Positions 1-10,260 of a DNA stretch of 64,000 nucleotides are shown here, piece after piece. Source of the DNA: Rhododendron vialii. Its lineage: Eukaryota > Streptophyta > Magnoliopsida > Ericales > Ericaceae. Position 1 is the stretch's first letter. Each line of letters opens with the position of its first letter. The notes under the pieces were generated by a model. The model was not told the origin of the DNA, did not search any database, and saw only the letters and a list, made by a program, of their open reading frames with translations. Location: assembly GCF_030253575.1 (NCBI RefSeq), contig NC_080568.1:32391001-32455000 (forward strand), given 5' to 3'. Made by a program: the position numbers and the translations under genes.

Positions 1-253
1 GCTTAGAGTCCGTGTCAGAACACCTTCTTAAAAAATAAGTATTTTTTTTTTACATTTTTAAATTAAAAAATAATGTAAATAAAAAATAATTTTTTGATTT
101 TTTTTATACTGTATTAAAGATCTTAATATGATCTTTCAAACAAGATCCATTTTGCATATTTTTAGATTTCAATAAGCCCATCATTTTTAGCTTGAAATTA
201 ACTGCTTTCTTAAAAAATAAGTACTTATTTCAATTTCCGGAACGGGGCCTTAT
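1..253. repeat. MITE, 'GTTCCGGAAC' family, copy at window edge
   Basis: The two ends form an imperfect inverted repeat: AGTCCGTGTCAGAA near base 6 and TTCCGGAACGGGGCC near base 230, each followed inward by a TTAAAAAATAAGTA-like block. The interior is very AT-rich. Related copies are seen at 12752-12860, 27085-27175, 43774-43926 and 60121-60369. The superfamily is not certain from the ends. Confidence 0.6.
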
Positions 254-1518
254 TCTAAATCACTAAATTAATGTGGCCCATTAATTTTTAGCTCGAAAAA
301 CTCATAAATATCGGCCTAATTTAATTAATATGTAATTAAATCACCCTCCAGCGCTGGTCCAAAATTTGGTGCAAAAAATGAGCATAAACAACTAACTATG
401 TGAATAAAAGATATATTACTACAATTATTCCTCATAGTTTCATAATTCCTCATTCGAATGCCGAAATGTGCTTATTTAGGTTGTAGATTGAATTGAAATA
501 TGGATTATTTTGGGTTGATCCGCGTGCAAGTCCTTCATAAATATTTTGATTGAAAATGTAGTAGTTACATAATCACATCATGTTCGTTGATATCAAGAAA
601 CTATATTAGATATCTTTAAGTGCTTAATTCAAACTATCTAAATTTTAGTTTGAAATCAGGACAAAAAAAAAAAATTTTAAGCAAGAAACACGTTTATGTA
701 GAAAAATTTAAAGCAAAAATTTTTTAGTTCGATCAAATATGTATCAAACTAAGAATGACTAGCTTAAATTGCTACAAAAACAAGCCCCACGAAAACGAAT
801 ATTTTTAATCATTGGAGTATACATCAGATATGAACTTTATCTGATCTGAGTAACGTTCACCTAACTAGTATATATGAACAATGAGTAATGTTCATCCACT
901 ATTTATGTGGCCTCTGTGAATAAAATAATACTCCAAATTTGAAAACTCCACTTCGTTTATCATGATATAACATGCAACGTACCACTCTAGAACACATTAA
1001 AAATACTCTAAACACACAACAACGACACATTGAGGAGTTAAAATAGTAATTTGGAAGAATCAACTTAGAATCAGGATTTTTCCATTAAAGTTCACTCCCA
1101 TAGTCCCATGCGTCCACTTGTTCAATTTTCCCTATCAAGAGAAACAAAACATCGATATGTTTACCAAAAGAGGAATAAAAAAGGAAGCCAGATAACTCAA
1201 GGGGTTTCGCCAAGTAGCTGTGATAGAGCGAAAAAATAATAAATATCTCTCAATGAAATCACAGATTTCATTCTTGTGGAGGCTCGATATTTTAAATCCT
1301 GAAGCCACTGGACGTTGTGTCCGATCGTTATTTTCAGGGTTCCGAAATTAGTTAAGATACGTACAAGTTAGTCCGAAACATCTGGTTTAAAAAAAGAAGA
1401 AGAAGAAGAAGCCAGATGGCGTTATCAAACAGGCGAATCGTCTATCGTTGTGCTCCTCTCAAATTTTCAATCGATAAGTCGGTCACACACATCCCAAGGT
1501 AAACAAGAGCAGCTGGAA

Positions 1519-1546
1519 GCCACGTGTCGACCCCCATACACGCGTC
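1519..1546 (+). promoter_or_regulatory. ABRE/G-box pair upstream of LEA copy 1
   Basis: CCACGTGTC (G-box/ABRE core) is followed 18 bases later by CACGCGTC, a coupling-element-like motif. Both are conserved in the second copy (6619-6641). ABRE plus coupling element is the known arrangement for abscisic-acid and drought induction of LEA genes. That this promoter responds to ABA is inferred. Confidence 0.6.
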
Positions 1547-1664
1547 GAAACAACAGGAGAGGTGGCAACCCCATGAGCTATTCAGAACTTCCTATTAAAT
1601 GGCGATTGGGTATTTACAGCAGCTCAGACCAACCAATCTATTCACAACCTTTCAATAGATTTTC

Positions 1665-1673
1665 CATATAAAC
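1665..1673 (+). promoter_or_regulatory. Probable TATA box of LEA copy 1
   Basis: CATATAAAC lies about 65 bases before the start codon. The aligned site in copy 2 reads CAGATACAC and is not a TATA box. Conversely copy 2 has TATAAAT at 6687-6693, where copy 1 has TATTAAAT (1593-1600). The choice of this site for copy 1 is an inference. Confidence 0.4.
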
Positions 1674-1736
1674 TCTCTCTAGTCTCTCATCACTTTTTCC
1701 CTAGGAGGAATTTCAGCTGTAACAGAAGTTCGAAGA

Positions 1737-2274
1737 ATGGCAACTGAGGATCAGAAGTACAAGGCCGGTCAGACCATGGGCCATGCTGAGGTAATTATCA
1801 TTTTCTCGAGTTTTAGCAAAAAAAAAAAAAGCGTGACCTTCGGGATCGTATCGAGTGGTTGAAAGGCTTGAAAGAGAATGTTGTTCCGGTGGCGACTGTG
1901 ATAAAAATAATTTTGTTTCTGTTTTGCAGGAGAAGGCAGGCCAGATGACAGACAACGTGAAGCAGAAGGCCGTAGAAGCCAAGGACACGGCCTTCCAGGC
2001 GGCTCAGGCTGCGAAGGACCGGACTACCGGGTCCAAGGACCCGACCGGTGCGGCCAAGGACAAGGCAGGGGAGGCGGGCAAGTACACCAAGGACTCGGCC
2101 GTGGCCGGGAAGGACAATACCACGGGCTTCCTCGGAAACGCGGCGGAGCAAATAAAGAGCACGGCGGGGGGCGCCACGGAGCAGGTCAAGAGCGCGGCTG
2201 CGGGCGCTACGGAGGCCGTGAAGAACACCCTTGGCATGGGTGCCAAAGACACCTCCGGAAAGGACAACAATTAG
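1737..2274 (+). CDS. Group-3 LEA (LEA_4-like) stress protein, copy 1
   Basis: Two exons, 1737-1790 and 1930-2274, join in phase 0 at GAG|GTAATT...TTGCAG|GAG and encode 132 aa. The protein starts MATEDQKYKAGQTMG and consists of Ala/Lys/Asp/Thr-rich, Cys-free, highly hydrophilic repeats of the 11-residue LEA_4 type (for example AAKDKAGEAGKYTKD), ending near VKNTLGMGAK. Group-3 LEA proteins are disordered in solution, become amphipathic helices on drying, and protect membranes and enzymes in cytosol or organelles. No signal peptide is evident. An AATAAA signal lies at 2516. The neighbour 5.1 kb downstream is a longer paralogue. GC-rich coding sequence stands out from AT-rich flanks and produces long but spurious antisense ORFs. 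Confidence 0.9.
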
Positions 2275-3395
2275 GTGTTTGTTGATTCCATTTTGTGTTT
2301 GTATTCGGCTTATTAGTAGTATGGCTGTTGGGATGGTCTTTTGTTTCGAGCTGCATGCCTCACGTTTGTGTGGGGATGGTTTCACAGTTCACTTTCACTT
2401 TCATCTTCAAAGAGGCAGTTCACTTTTGACCTTTTTGCTATGTACTCTACTACTCCTAGGTGGTAGCTAGTTTGGGTGAAAGTGCTTCCTCATTATGTTC
2501 GTTCCATGTTTTATGAATAAATATAGGACTAATTTCCTTGTAATATTGGCGTTTGTAGCAGGACTCTTGTTTCTCTTATTCATAACTATTCGTTCGCAAT
2601 AGTTAGAAAAGTGTCTACTCCAATGAGTTTATGGAAAACAAAATCTTGTGCTTTGACAACCAGAAATAAAGGTCTTGTTCGTTAAAATTACCAAACGAAC
2701 AAGACCAAAGTTATTGGACTTTGCTTAATTTCTAACTTTCTTGTTTGGATAATTTTTTCCTACTTAAAGCACAAAAATTTATAAGAATATTGTTTTTCTT
2801 ATCAGGTCCCTACAAACGTTTACTGCTAAAATTTAACACTAGTATAAATTTCTTTAAATGAACACATGGGGAAAAAATTTTCATTTAAAATTTTCGTGAA
2901 CTACTTTCCTTCACTGAACTCTGAATGGTTTATCATTATAGCAAAATGACCCCGTTTTGGGATTTTGATTTTGATTTTGATTTTGAATTTAAATTTGTAG
3001 GTAATGAATATAGAGAGAAATAAAATGATGATTGAAAATATGATTAATAATTAGAAAGAGATAGAGAGAAAGATAAGAATAATGATTGAAAAAAAATAAA
3101 ATAAAAATTATAATTGAAAATCAAAAACCACGAACGGGTTCTCCATGGGGTCATAAACTCGTGGTAACTAATACCACTGACAAGAATACTTACAAGTATT
3201 GAAATTTACCCATTCATTACCAGATAAGCAATCTAGGTTTTGCAGGCGCTTTGACTTTTCTTCAACATGTGTTATATAGCTACAGTAACATGATAATATT
3301 GGGTGAATTGTTGGTATTTATTTACTTCGAAAATAAAGACTCCTAAATGAAATAAATGGGTTACTGGAGTGTGAAGAAGCATGAGTATTTAAATG
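2275..3395. other. 3' UTR and downstream flank of LEA copy 1
   Basis: This holds the 3' UTR (AATAAA at 2516-2521) and non-coding flank shared with the other duplication unit (7569-8516). Bases 2950-3150 are an A/T-rich insertion of TTTTGA and GAAAGA-type simple sequence that is absent from unit 2. No gene is seen. Confidence 0.6.
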
Positions 3396-3611
3396 GAGAA
3401 GTTTTTCAGTGCCAGGTGGGCACGGGCCACGTGGTGCCGCCCAAACGTGTTTTGGACGGTCCAAATCTATTTGGGTAATTTTTTAACATAAAATTATCAA
3501 AACACCTTCTCAAACCCAAACAGATCTGAACCGTCCAAAATAAGTATGGACGGCCGAGATGCGTGCTCGGCACCACGTGGCCCGTGCCCACCCACCACTG
3601 AAAAATTTCTC
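3396..3611. mobile_element. Foldback MITE with 9-bp target duplication (MULE-like)
   Basis: A 216-bp near-palindrome. The left end GAGAAGTTTTTCAGTGCC and right end CACTGAAAAATTTCTC pair, and the arms also pair through GGGCACGGGCCACGTGGTGCC. It is flanked by a perfect 9-bp direct repeat ATTTAAATG (3387-3395 and 3612-3620). A 9-bp duplication is the hallmark of Mutator-like elements. Relatives carrying the same CACGTGG-bearing arms lie at 10041-10260, 21352-21579 and 49606-49741. It sits exactly at the downstream border of duplication unit 1. Confidence 0.8.
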
Positions 3612-4051
3612 ATTTAAATGGGTTACTGGAGTCTTTTCCCCAACCGATTCGAGTAAAGGCCATGTCTGGTGTGGCTTTGCAGCAGGAGGATTTGACCAAG
3701 CTGTATAAGGAGTTCTGCCTTTGGGTTTTGTATCTTTTGAGTGCGATAGACCTGTGAGGGTTAGCAATGTAGTCTTGTAAATATCAGTGTGTGTGAGAGA
3801 ATACTGCTTGCAAAGTTCTTGTTCTTCCGGTTACAAGAAATTGCTCCATTTTCTCTGTAGATGTACCCGAATTTGAAAAATTATGTAATTCTCTATATTT
3901 GTGTGTGTTTGTTGTGATGTTTGGTTTTGATCCTTAAGGCACAACGGTCTTTATTTGAGGAGGTTCGTGTTTGTACTCTTACTATCTATATATGTGAATA
4001 AATCATACTACACTTATGCCTCATAGTTTCATAAAATATTCCTCATTTGAA

Positions 4052-4463
4052 GAGGGCTGCAGCCCAAGGTATTTAGGGGTCCTATATCAAATGGTTGAGT
4101 GGAGCCCTATATATATTTTCAATCAACAAATAATTAATAAAAATATGTACTTATCTATATATTCACATTTAACATGGTAAATGCTTAATTTGTGACTGCT
4201 AAATCCTCTTTGACACAAGTTTGAAACATATATAGTAGCAACAACAATATTTTCGGCAAATAAGCACTTAAAAAAACCCAATTGGCATTCGAATTCAGGC
4301 ATTTTCTATGGGATAGAATATGCTATACCATTGAATCACCAATGAAACTTCTTTATTGTAAACAAAAAATATATATACTTGTTATGAAGGGGGTTCTATT
4401 TTTGGCCCAAAATTTGGAGGTCCTAGACACAGGCTCTTGGGCCTTACCCTATGGCTGGCCCTG
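4052..4463. mobile_element. hAT-like MITE with 8-bp target duplication
   Basis: Ends are GAGGGCTGCAGCCCAAGG and, in reverse complement, CAGGGCCAGCCATAGGG. Flanks are CATTTGAA (4044-4051) and CATTTGGA (4464-4471), an 8-bp duplication with one mismatch. Unit 1 has an unoccupied version of the site near 452-460 (CATTCGAATGCC). Eight-base duplications and CAGGG ends are typical of hAT elements. There is no transposase, so it is non-autonomous. Confidence 0.75.
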
Positions 4464-4647
4464 CATTTGGATGCCAAAAAGTGCTTATTTGGGTTGTAAA
4501 TTGAATTGAAATATGAATTATTTTGGGTTGATATGTAGTTCCGGCTGCCTGTAGGCTGCAAGTCCTCCATAAATATTTTGATTGAAAATGTAGTAGTTCC
4601 ATCACCACATCATGTTCGCTGATATCAAGAAATTATATTATTACAAG

Positions 4648-5074
4648 TAGGCTTGTCAATGGACCAGATTTAATCCGAATCCCATAACATCGATCCGATA
4701 ATCCGAATCCGGTAATCCAAATACGAATCGGATTGAATTTGGATCGGATCGGATCGGATGAGATTAAATCCATTATCAAACCGATCCAGACTTTATTTTT
4801 TTTTAAAAACTGTAAATTTTTTATTTTGAAAAAAAAAATGTTTAAGAAGTTGTATTTTTATTTTTATTTTTATTTTTTAAACTTGTATTTTTATTTTATT
4901 TTATTTTATTTGGAAAATAATTTTTTTTTTTAAAATTGTATTTTTTTGCTAAAATTTCTGAAGTAAAATAGTTTTCGGATTCGGATTACCACTATCGGAT
5001 TCGAGTCTTATCGGATTCGGATTGAATTCGAATCTTATCGGATTTGGATCGAATCCAGTCTATTGATAGGTCTA
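4648..5074. mobile_element. hAT-like non-autonomous element, perfect 8-bp target duplication
   Basis: ATTACAAG occurs at 4640-4647 and 5075-5082. Element ends TAGGCTTGTCAAT and TAGACCTATCAATA (reverse complement) form short terminal inverted repeats. Subterminal zones carry many ATCGGATTCGGAT-type repeats in both orientations, and the core is almost pure A/T. No coding capacity is seen. These traits fit a hAT MITE. Confidence 0.8.
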
Positions 5075-5082
5075 ATTACAAG

Positions 5083-5518
5083 TACGTTGAGAAATTGCAA
5101 CAATTAGTAAAAACACCATGCGCAAAAAACAATGAAAAAATAATGGAGAACACAAGACACCGATCTTTTATGTGGATCAATAATTGTGTAGTTATATTCA
5201 CGGATCACACCCATTTGAATAGAGTACAGAAATTACAAACAACGGACCAATCACATGATAGGTAAAAGTGTGTGGCCTATATATGCTAATTATTCACCTT
5301 TAATTGTCATACTAACCTAATAAGCATACCCCGCCCATTCCATATCTATATAATATGGAGCAACGTTTTTTTGAATTCTTTATATTTTGGACCATCGAAT
5401 TTGTATATATTTATTTTATAGTTGAGATTTACGGGTACAAAATTAGAAATATACTAGGAAATAATGAATATTTGGAAGAAAGATGAATGAAAAACTAAAA
5501 TTAATATTTCATAATTTT
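5083..5518. other. Non-coding flank within duplication unit 2
   Basis: AT-rich sequence without an ORF I can support. It follows the hAT insertion and shares only short patches with unit 1. Confidence 0.4.
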
Positions 5519-5845
5519 GGCTGCTTTGAATTACACTTAGCCGCTTTGAATTACTCTTGGACGAATTGAATGGCTCTTGGCCGCATCAAATTGCACTTGG
5601 CCGCATCTAATTACTCTGGCCTGCATGAAATTGCACTTGGCCGCCACTAATTACTTTATGGTCTCACAATTCTACGCGGCCATGTGCAATTCCTTGCGGC
5701 CAAGAACAATTCTATGCTGCCAAGAGTAATTCGACGCGGCCAAGTGCAATTCGATGCAACCAATAGTAATTCGTAGCAGCCAAGTGCAATTTGATGTGGC
5801 CAAGTGCAATTCAATGCGGTCAAGAGTAATATGTAATGCTCCTCT
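5519..5845. repeat. Foldback element with tandemly repeated arms
   Basis: The left arm (5519-5668) is a run of about 21-24-base units of the form TTGAATTACNCTTGGCCGCA. A spacer of about 20-30 bases follows. The right arm (about 5676-5845) is the same unit inverted, for example GCGGCCAAGTGCAATTC, repeated about seven times with small changes. The whole can fold into one long hairpin. Antisense reading of the right arm gives a meaningless repetitive peptide rich in NCTWP. It is absent from unit 1. I cannot name the family. Confidence 0.8.
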
Positions 5846-6600
5846 CGCATGAGGTGGGACCATACACATATCTGAGACTTACCTCATGTGAGATGTCGTT
5901 AAAAAGAACCATTATATCCACACACAAAATTTTGAAAAAATGGGATTTGATACTTCATTTAGACTATTTTTAGAAAACATTACGCCGTGCTTTTAGGCTC
6001 GGACAATTACTAGTATATCCATATGATGAAGTAGTACCGAGACATGTACGTGTTGGACATACTTAAATAAATGTCAAATTTTGATAATTAATTTTATGAA
6101 ATTGATTTTGACACTCCAATTTTTACCACTGACACTCCACTTTGTGTATTAACCATGTGAAAAAATAAAACTAAAAATGGAGTGCCAAAACTTGGAAACT
6201 CCACTTCGTCTTCGTTTATCGGCAAAATTTTATCGATGGAGTTTTTGTTTCATGGTGCCCTTACTGATTCATATTCCTAACTAGTAACTACACCACCGGT
6301 TGTACTTACCTAAATGCATACTAATTTGTTTACGAAGACTCCAGAACGCATTAAAAGTAGTCCAAAAACACAACAATGACACATTGAGGAGTTAAAAATT
6401 TGGAAGAATCAACTCAGAATCAAGATTTTCCATTGATGTTCACCCCATGCGTCCACCTGTTCAATTTTCCCCATCGAGAGAGACAAAAACAACGATTATG
6501 TTTACCAAAAGAGGAATAAAAAGGCCGCCAGATGGCGCGCGTTTACCAAACAGGCGAATCATAAATCGTTGTGATCTGAACAAAGTCGGTCACACATCCC
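5846..6600. other. Upstream flank of LEA copy 2
   Basis: Non-coding. From about 6320 it aligns with the 970-1500 stretch upstream of copy 1, including the CAACAATGACACATTGAGGA region. No gene is seen. Confidence 0.5.
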
Positions 6601-6618
6601 AAGGTGGCTAGGAGGAAA

Positions 6619-6641
6619 CCACGTGTCCCCGTACACGCGTC
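6619..6641 (+). promoter_or_regulatory. ABRE/G-box pair upstream of LEA copy 2
   Basis: CCACGTGTC followed by CACGCGTC, spaced 4 bases closer than in copy 1. Conservation of both motifs, while surrounding bases differ, argues for selection on them. Confidence 0.6.
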
Positions 6642-6686
6642 GAAACAACGGCACAGGTGGCAACCCATGTGCTATTCAGAATTTCC

Positions 6687-6693
6687 TATAAAT
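6687..6693 (+). promoter_or_regulatory. Probable TATA box of LEA copy 2
   Basis: TATAAAT lies 60 bases downstream of the ABRE and 144 bases before the start codon. Copy 1 has TATTAAAT here. Confidence 0.5.
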
Positions 6694-6836
6694 GGCCATT
6701 GGGCATATGCAGCAGCTTCAAGCCCTCAAACCATCCAATCTTACTCACAATCTTCCAATCGATTTTCCAGATACACACACTCTCTCTTCTCGCTTTTTCC
6801 CTAGGAGGAATTTCAGCTGTAACACAAGTTTGAAGA

Positions 6837-7568
6837 ATGGCAACTGAGGATCAGAAGTACAAGGCCGGTCAAACCATGGGCGTTGCTGAGGTAATTATCA
6901 TTTTCATGATTTTTAGCCAAAAAACAGCTCTTTGAACTTCTGGGTTGTATCGAATGGTTGAAAGATTTGAAAGAGAATGTTGTTCGGGCGGCTAATGTGA
7001 TAAAAATAATTAATCTTTTTGTTGCACCAATTTATTTTTTACTTTCCTAGTAGTATGTAGTACAGCATCGCCTTATAAATGGAATGGGTTTCTTTTTTGG
7101 CAGGAGAAGACGGGCCAGATGACAGAAAACGTGAAGCAAAAGGCCGGAGAAGCCAAGGACAAGGCCTACCAGACGGCTCAGGCCGCGAAGGACCGGACCA
7201 TTGAGACCAAGGACCAGACCGGCAGTTACATCTCCGACACGGCCGGTGCGGCCAAGGACAAGGCAGGGGAGGCGGTCCAGTACACCAAGGACTCGGCCGT
7301 GGCCGGGAAGGACCAGACCACCGGCGTCCTCGGAAACGCGGCGAAGTACACCAAGGACTCGGCCTGTGCGGCCAAGGACAAGGCAGGGGAGGCGTTCCAG
7401 TACACCAAGGACTCGGCCGTGGCCGGGAAGGACCAGACCGCCGGCGTCCTCGGAAACGCGGTGGAGCAGGTCAAGAGCGCCGCGGCGGGCGCCACGGAGG
7501 CCGTGAAGAACACCCTTGGCATGGGTGCCAAAGAAGACACCACTACCGGAAAGGACAACAATAATTAG
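6837..7568 (+). CDS. Group-3 LEA (LEA_4-like) stress protein, copy 2, expanded
   Basis: Exons 6837-6890 and 7104-7568 join in phase 0 and encode 172 aa. The first 18 residues match copy 1 except at one position. The body holds LEA_4 11-mers (TAQAAKDRT, GAAKDKAGEAVQYTKD). A 120-bp unit beginning at 7248 and again at 7368 is almost identical, so 40 residues are duplicated in tandem; copy 1 has only one such unit. The C-terminus VKNTLGMGAK is shared. Role: desiccation or cold protectant, disordered and cytosolic, by family knowledge. AATAAA lies at 7829-7834. The duplication makes this gene a length variant and leaves the frame intact. Confidence 0.9.
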
Positions 7569-8689
7569 TTTTTGAGAAATTGGGAAAGTGTTCTTGTTGA
7601 TTCCTCCATATTGTGTTTTGTACTCATTTGGTTTATTAGTATGGCTGTTGGGATGGTCTTTAATTTGTTTCGAATCGAGTTGCCTCATGTTTGTGAGGTG
7701 ATGATTTCACTTATTTTCTTTGAGGTTGTTCACTTTTGACCCTTTTGCTATGTACTCTACCACTACTCCTAGGTGGTAGCTAGTTTGGGTGAAAGTGCTT
7801 CCACATTATGTACTTTCCATGTTTTATGAATAAATATTAGGCTTATTTCCTTGTAAAATGGCGTTTGTGGCATGACTCTTGTCTCTCTTATTCATAATTA
7901 TTTCGACGCAAAATATTTAATGCAGGAGAGAATTCTTTTAGTAGTATTCAGTTGGCGACTTCAGAAAGTTTAAGTACGAGGTCGTCTGCAATAGTTAGAA
8001 CACTAGTGTCTTTCTTTGATGAGTTTATAGAAAAATAATATTGTCTTTTGACAACCAGAAACAAAGTTATTGAACTTGCGTCCTAACTTTCTTATTTGGA
8101 TATTTATTTCCTACTAAAAGCACATATTATTTTTCTTATCAGGTCCCTACAAGTGTTTACTGCTAAAATTTAATACTAGTATAAATTTCTTTGAATGAAC
8201 ACATGGGGAAAAAATCTTCATTTAAAATTTTCGTGAACTACTTTCCTTCACTGAACTCTGAATGGTTTATCATTATAGCAAAACCAAATTTCTACATGGG
8301 GTCAAAATCTTGGTGGTAACTAAGTACTAAATTTACCCTTTCATTACCCGATAAGCAATCTAGGTTTTGCAGGTGCTTTGACTTTCCTTCAACATGTGCT
8401 AGCTACAGTAACATGATAATATTGGGTGAATTGTTGGTATTTTTTTACTTCATAAATAAATATTCCTAAAAGAAATAAATGGATTACTGGAGTGTGAAGA
8501 AGCATGAGTATTTAAAGCTATGTTTCTAGACTTTTTGTTTATGGGTCGAGATTGGTTAGAGTCCCGACTCTTGACCCATACTTATAACCTAGAAATATTT
8601 GGAACCCAATTTAGCATGTGTGAGATTTTCGGTATATCTCCGGTCCTTGAAATTTCGTTTTCCATGATTAAAAATGTGTATGGAAATCT
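7569..8689. other. 3' UTR and flank of LEA copy 2
   Basis: Matches 2275-3395 until about 8516, then leaves the duplication. No gene is seen. The small ORF at 8520-8747 has no family signature. Confidence 0.5.
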
Positions 8690-9195
8690 GAAGCAAAGGT
8701 TTTTTTTTATTTTTAATCTGCAAAAGAAGGATTTTATTAATCATTGAAACAAGTTACAACGATTAAAAGCATTCAAAGACGATGACATCACAAAAAAAAA
8801 AAAAAAACTGACATCTCAACAAAGTTGACACCCCAGCTCTCGACATTCATTTGCCTCTAAAGACCCCAAGAAGTTGGTGAGGAACCAACCAGTAATCGAA
8901 AAAACAGAGAAACAGAGTTCTATTGCTGTAAGAAGGTAACAAAATATAAACAGAGCCTTCCACTATGATGTGAACTTTGATTTCATCCAAAGTGCTACCC
9001 TTGTTTTCACTAACTCACCAAACTCGACTTTTGAGGAGTTGAATTGATGAAGAGAAGGTCATTTCTTACGGTCCATGATTCCATATAGACCACATCATTC
9101 ATCATTGCATAAAGAGCGGCTTCCCAATAATGAATAATGTTTTTCCAGATATGAAGCAAAACTGGATGTTGTAACAAGTGGTTTGGAATATCTTT
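8690..9195 (-). mobile_element. LINE (L1-type) 3' remnant, 5'-truncated
   Basis: On the minus strand the sequence reads like the end of a plant LINE ORF2. WSLWNHRNDLLF-type and GELVKTRVALWMKSKF stretches are readable in different frames, followed by a 3' region with AATAAAATCC and an A-rich tail (about 8700-8710 on the plus strand). WSIW-HRND and VKTRVALW are recurrent in the C-terminal zone of plant L1 polyproteins. Frames are interrupted by several shifts and stops, so it is dead. Only about 0.5 kb of the element is present. Confidence 0.6.
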
Positions 9196-10040
9196 GTGAG
9201 ACCCAAAATGAATATCAAAGATGTATGTAGGTCGGAATATGTACTCATACTCTTTTTGTTAGGGTATTAAAGAAAACAGATTTAGGTAGATAAGTGTCAA
9301 TTTGGTCCAATCTAAGCCCTTTGTAGACTCGCAACATATTGTCATTTTCTCCATCCGCTAACCGTCCGTGAATGTTGTTTGGTCAGTTCGGTTTGGATGT
9401 GATTTCGATGGATTTGAGCATACAACTTATTTTTCTTACATACACCAAAAAGCTAAAAAATAAAGCCCCAAAACTTCAAGTCGAATCAAGTCTAAACAAA
9501 TTCGAACAAATCTAAACATTGATCCACCCTACGATCCAAACTTTACCTTATCCGTTCGTTCATAGAATCTGATTCTCAATGTGTAGTATTAGCGAATTGT
9601 CATCCACAATGGATATACCTCTTTAGATCGTTGAATGATAAAGTTTGCGAGATTACATTCAAAGTAATTAGGACTAGGGTTTTTCTTCAGCAGTTCAGTC
9701 ATTAATTTATTTTCCTTTTTTTTTTTTTTTTTGAAATGGCGGATGGTTAAGTTTGAACCGGAATGGGATCCGCCAAAATCAATATTTTTAGATCACATCC
9801 GTTCGTAGAATGTCTCGGTTTGGTTCAATTTGGTCCGGATTGAATGGATTAGGCGGTTTGGTTCATCCGCTAGACAACCCTATTATCTGTATACATGTTA
9901 ATCGAGTAGAATCGAAACTAAACAAAATCAATCCGGTCTTTACACTTTTAGTTCTCAATTTCTAGAACCGTTCGGAATAGTCCAGCTTCTAAATATCTAG
10001 AGAACCGCAAAAATCGTGCACCCCTATCCATGTGATTAGG
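9196..10040. other. Intergenic, repeat-derived
   Basis: Non-coding. It contains FRA-type low-complexity stretches (CGGTTTGG / CCGAACC words around 9380-9560 and 9790-9880) typical of degenerate DNA-transposon subterminal repeats, and a T-run at 9713. Clear ends were not found. Confidence 0.35.
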
Positions 10041-10260
10041 AGGAGAAATTTTTCGGTGCCGGTGGATATATTTCAGGTGATATCCGCTTGGCACATTCAG
10101 GCCGTTCAATACACTTTTCAATGGCTCGGATTGAAACCCTCTCTTCCCTTTCATCCCCAACTCATTTTCTCTTTCCAAATCTAAGTCGTTAAAAACACAA
10201 TAGCTAGCTCGGATGCACAACGGGTGCCACGTGTATCCATCCGCGCTGAAAATTTTTCCG
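10041..10260. mobile_element. Foldback MITE, G-box family
   Basis: Left end GGAGAAATTTTTCGGTGCCG pairs with right end GCGCTGAAAATTTTTCC. Inner arms carry ATATCCGCTTGGCAC and GGGTGCCACGTGTATCC. Flanks GATTAGGA and GATTACGA may be the remains of a target duplication. It lies just upstream of the presumed DUF1644 transcription start and brings a CCACGTGTA word into that promoter. Confidence 0.65.

Larger units (their letters stand above)
390..3395. repeat. Segmental tandem duplication, unit 1 (contains LEA copy 1)
   Basis: From a block beginning TATGTGAATAAA near 396 up to GAGTATTTAAA near 3391, this unit aligns by eye with roughly 3980-8516. Shared landmarks are the AAATATTTTGATTGAAAATG block (539 and 4571), the promoter, both LEA exons, the intron position, the 3' UTR and about 900 bp of downstream flank. 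Unit 1 lacks the MITEs found in unit 2, so it serves as the near-empty reference. Bases 254-1500 hold no gene I can support. Confidence 0.85.
3980..8516. repeat. Segmental tandem duplication, unit 2 (contains LEA copy 2)
   Basis: This is the counterpart of 390-3395. It is longer because of insertions at 4052-4463, 4648-5074 and 5519-5845. Homology resumes between and after these, for example the block CATTAAAAGTAGTCC near 6350 against the copy near 996. It ends at GAGTATTTAAA near 8516, matching 3391. The insertions absent from unit 1 must postdate the duplication, or have been lost from unit 1. Confidence 0.85.

Noticed and set aside
1813-2385. Long antisense ORF (190 codons) across LEA copy 1
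   Set aside because: It arises from the GC-rich, stop-poor codon use of the LEA repeats on the other strand, spans the intron border, and reads as Leu/Arg/Gly-rich low-complexity sequence.
5656-5869. Two overlapping antisense ORFs with NCTWP-type peptide repeats
   Set aside because: They are translations of the inverted minisatellite arms, not a repeat protein: three frames are open equally and no start context or exon structure is seen.
7047-7688. Antisense ORF (213 codons) across LEA copy 2
   Set aside because: Same cause as for copy 1; its repeated VLGRTGRVLG segments mirror the LEA repeats.
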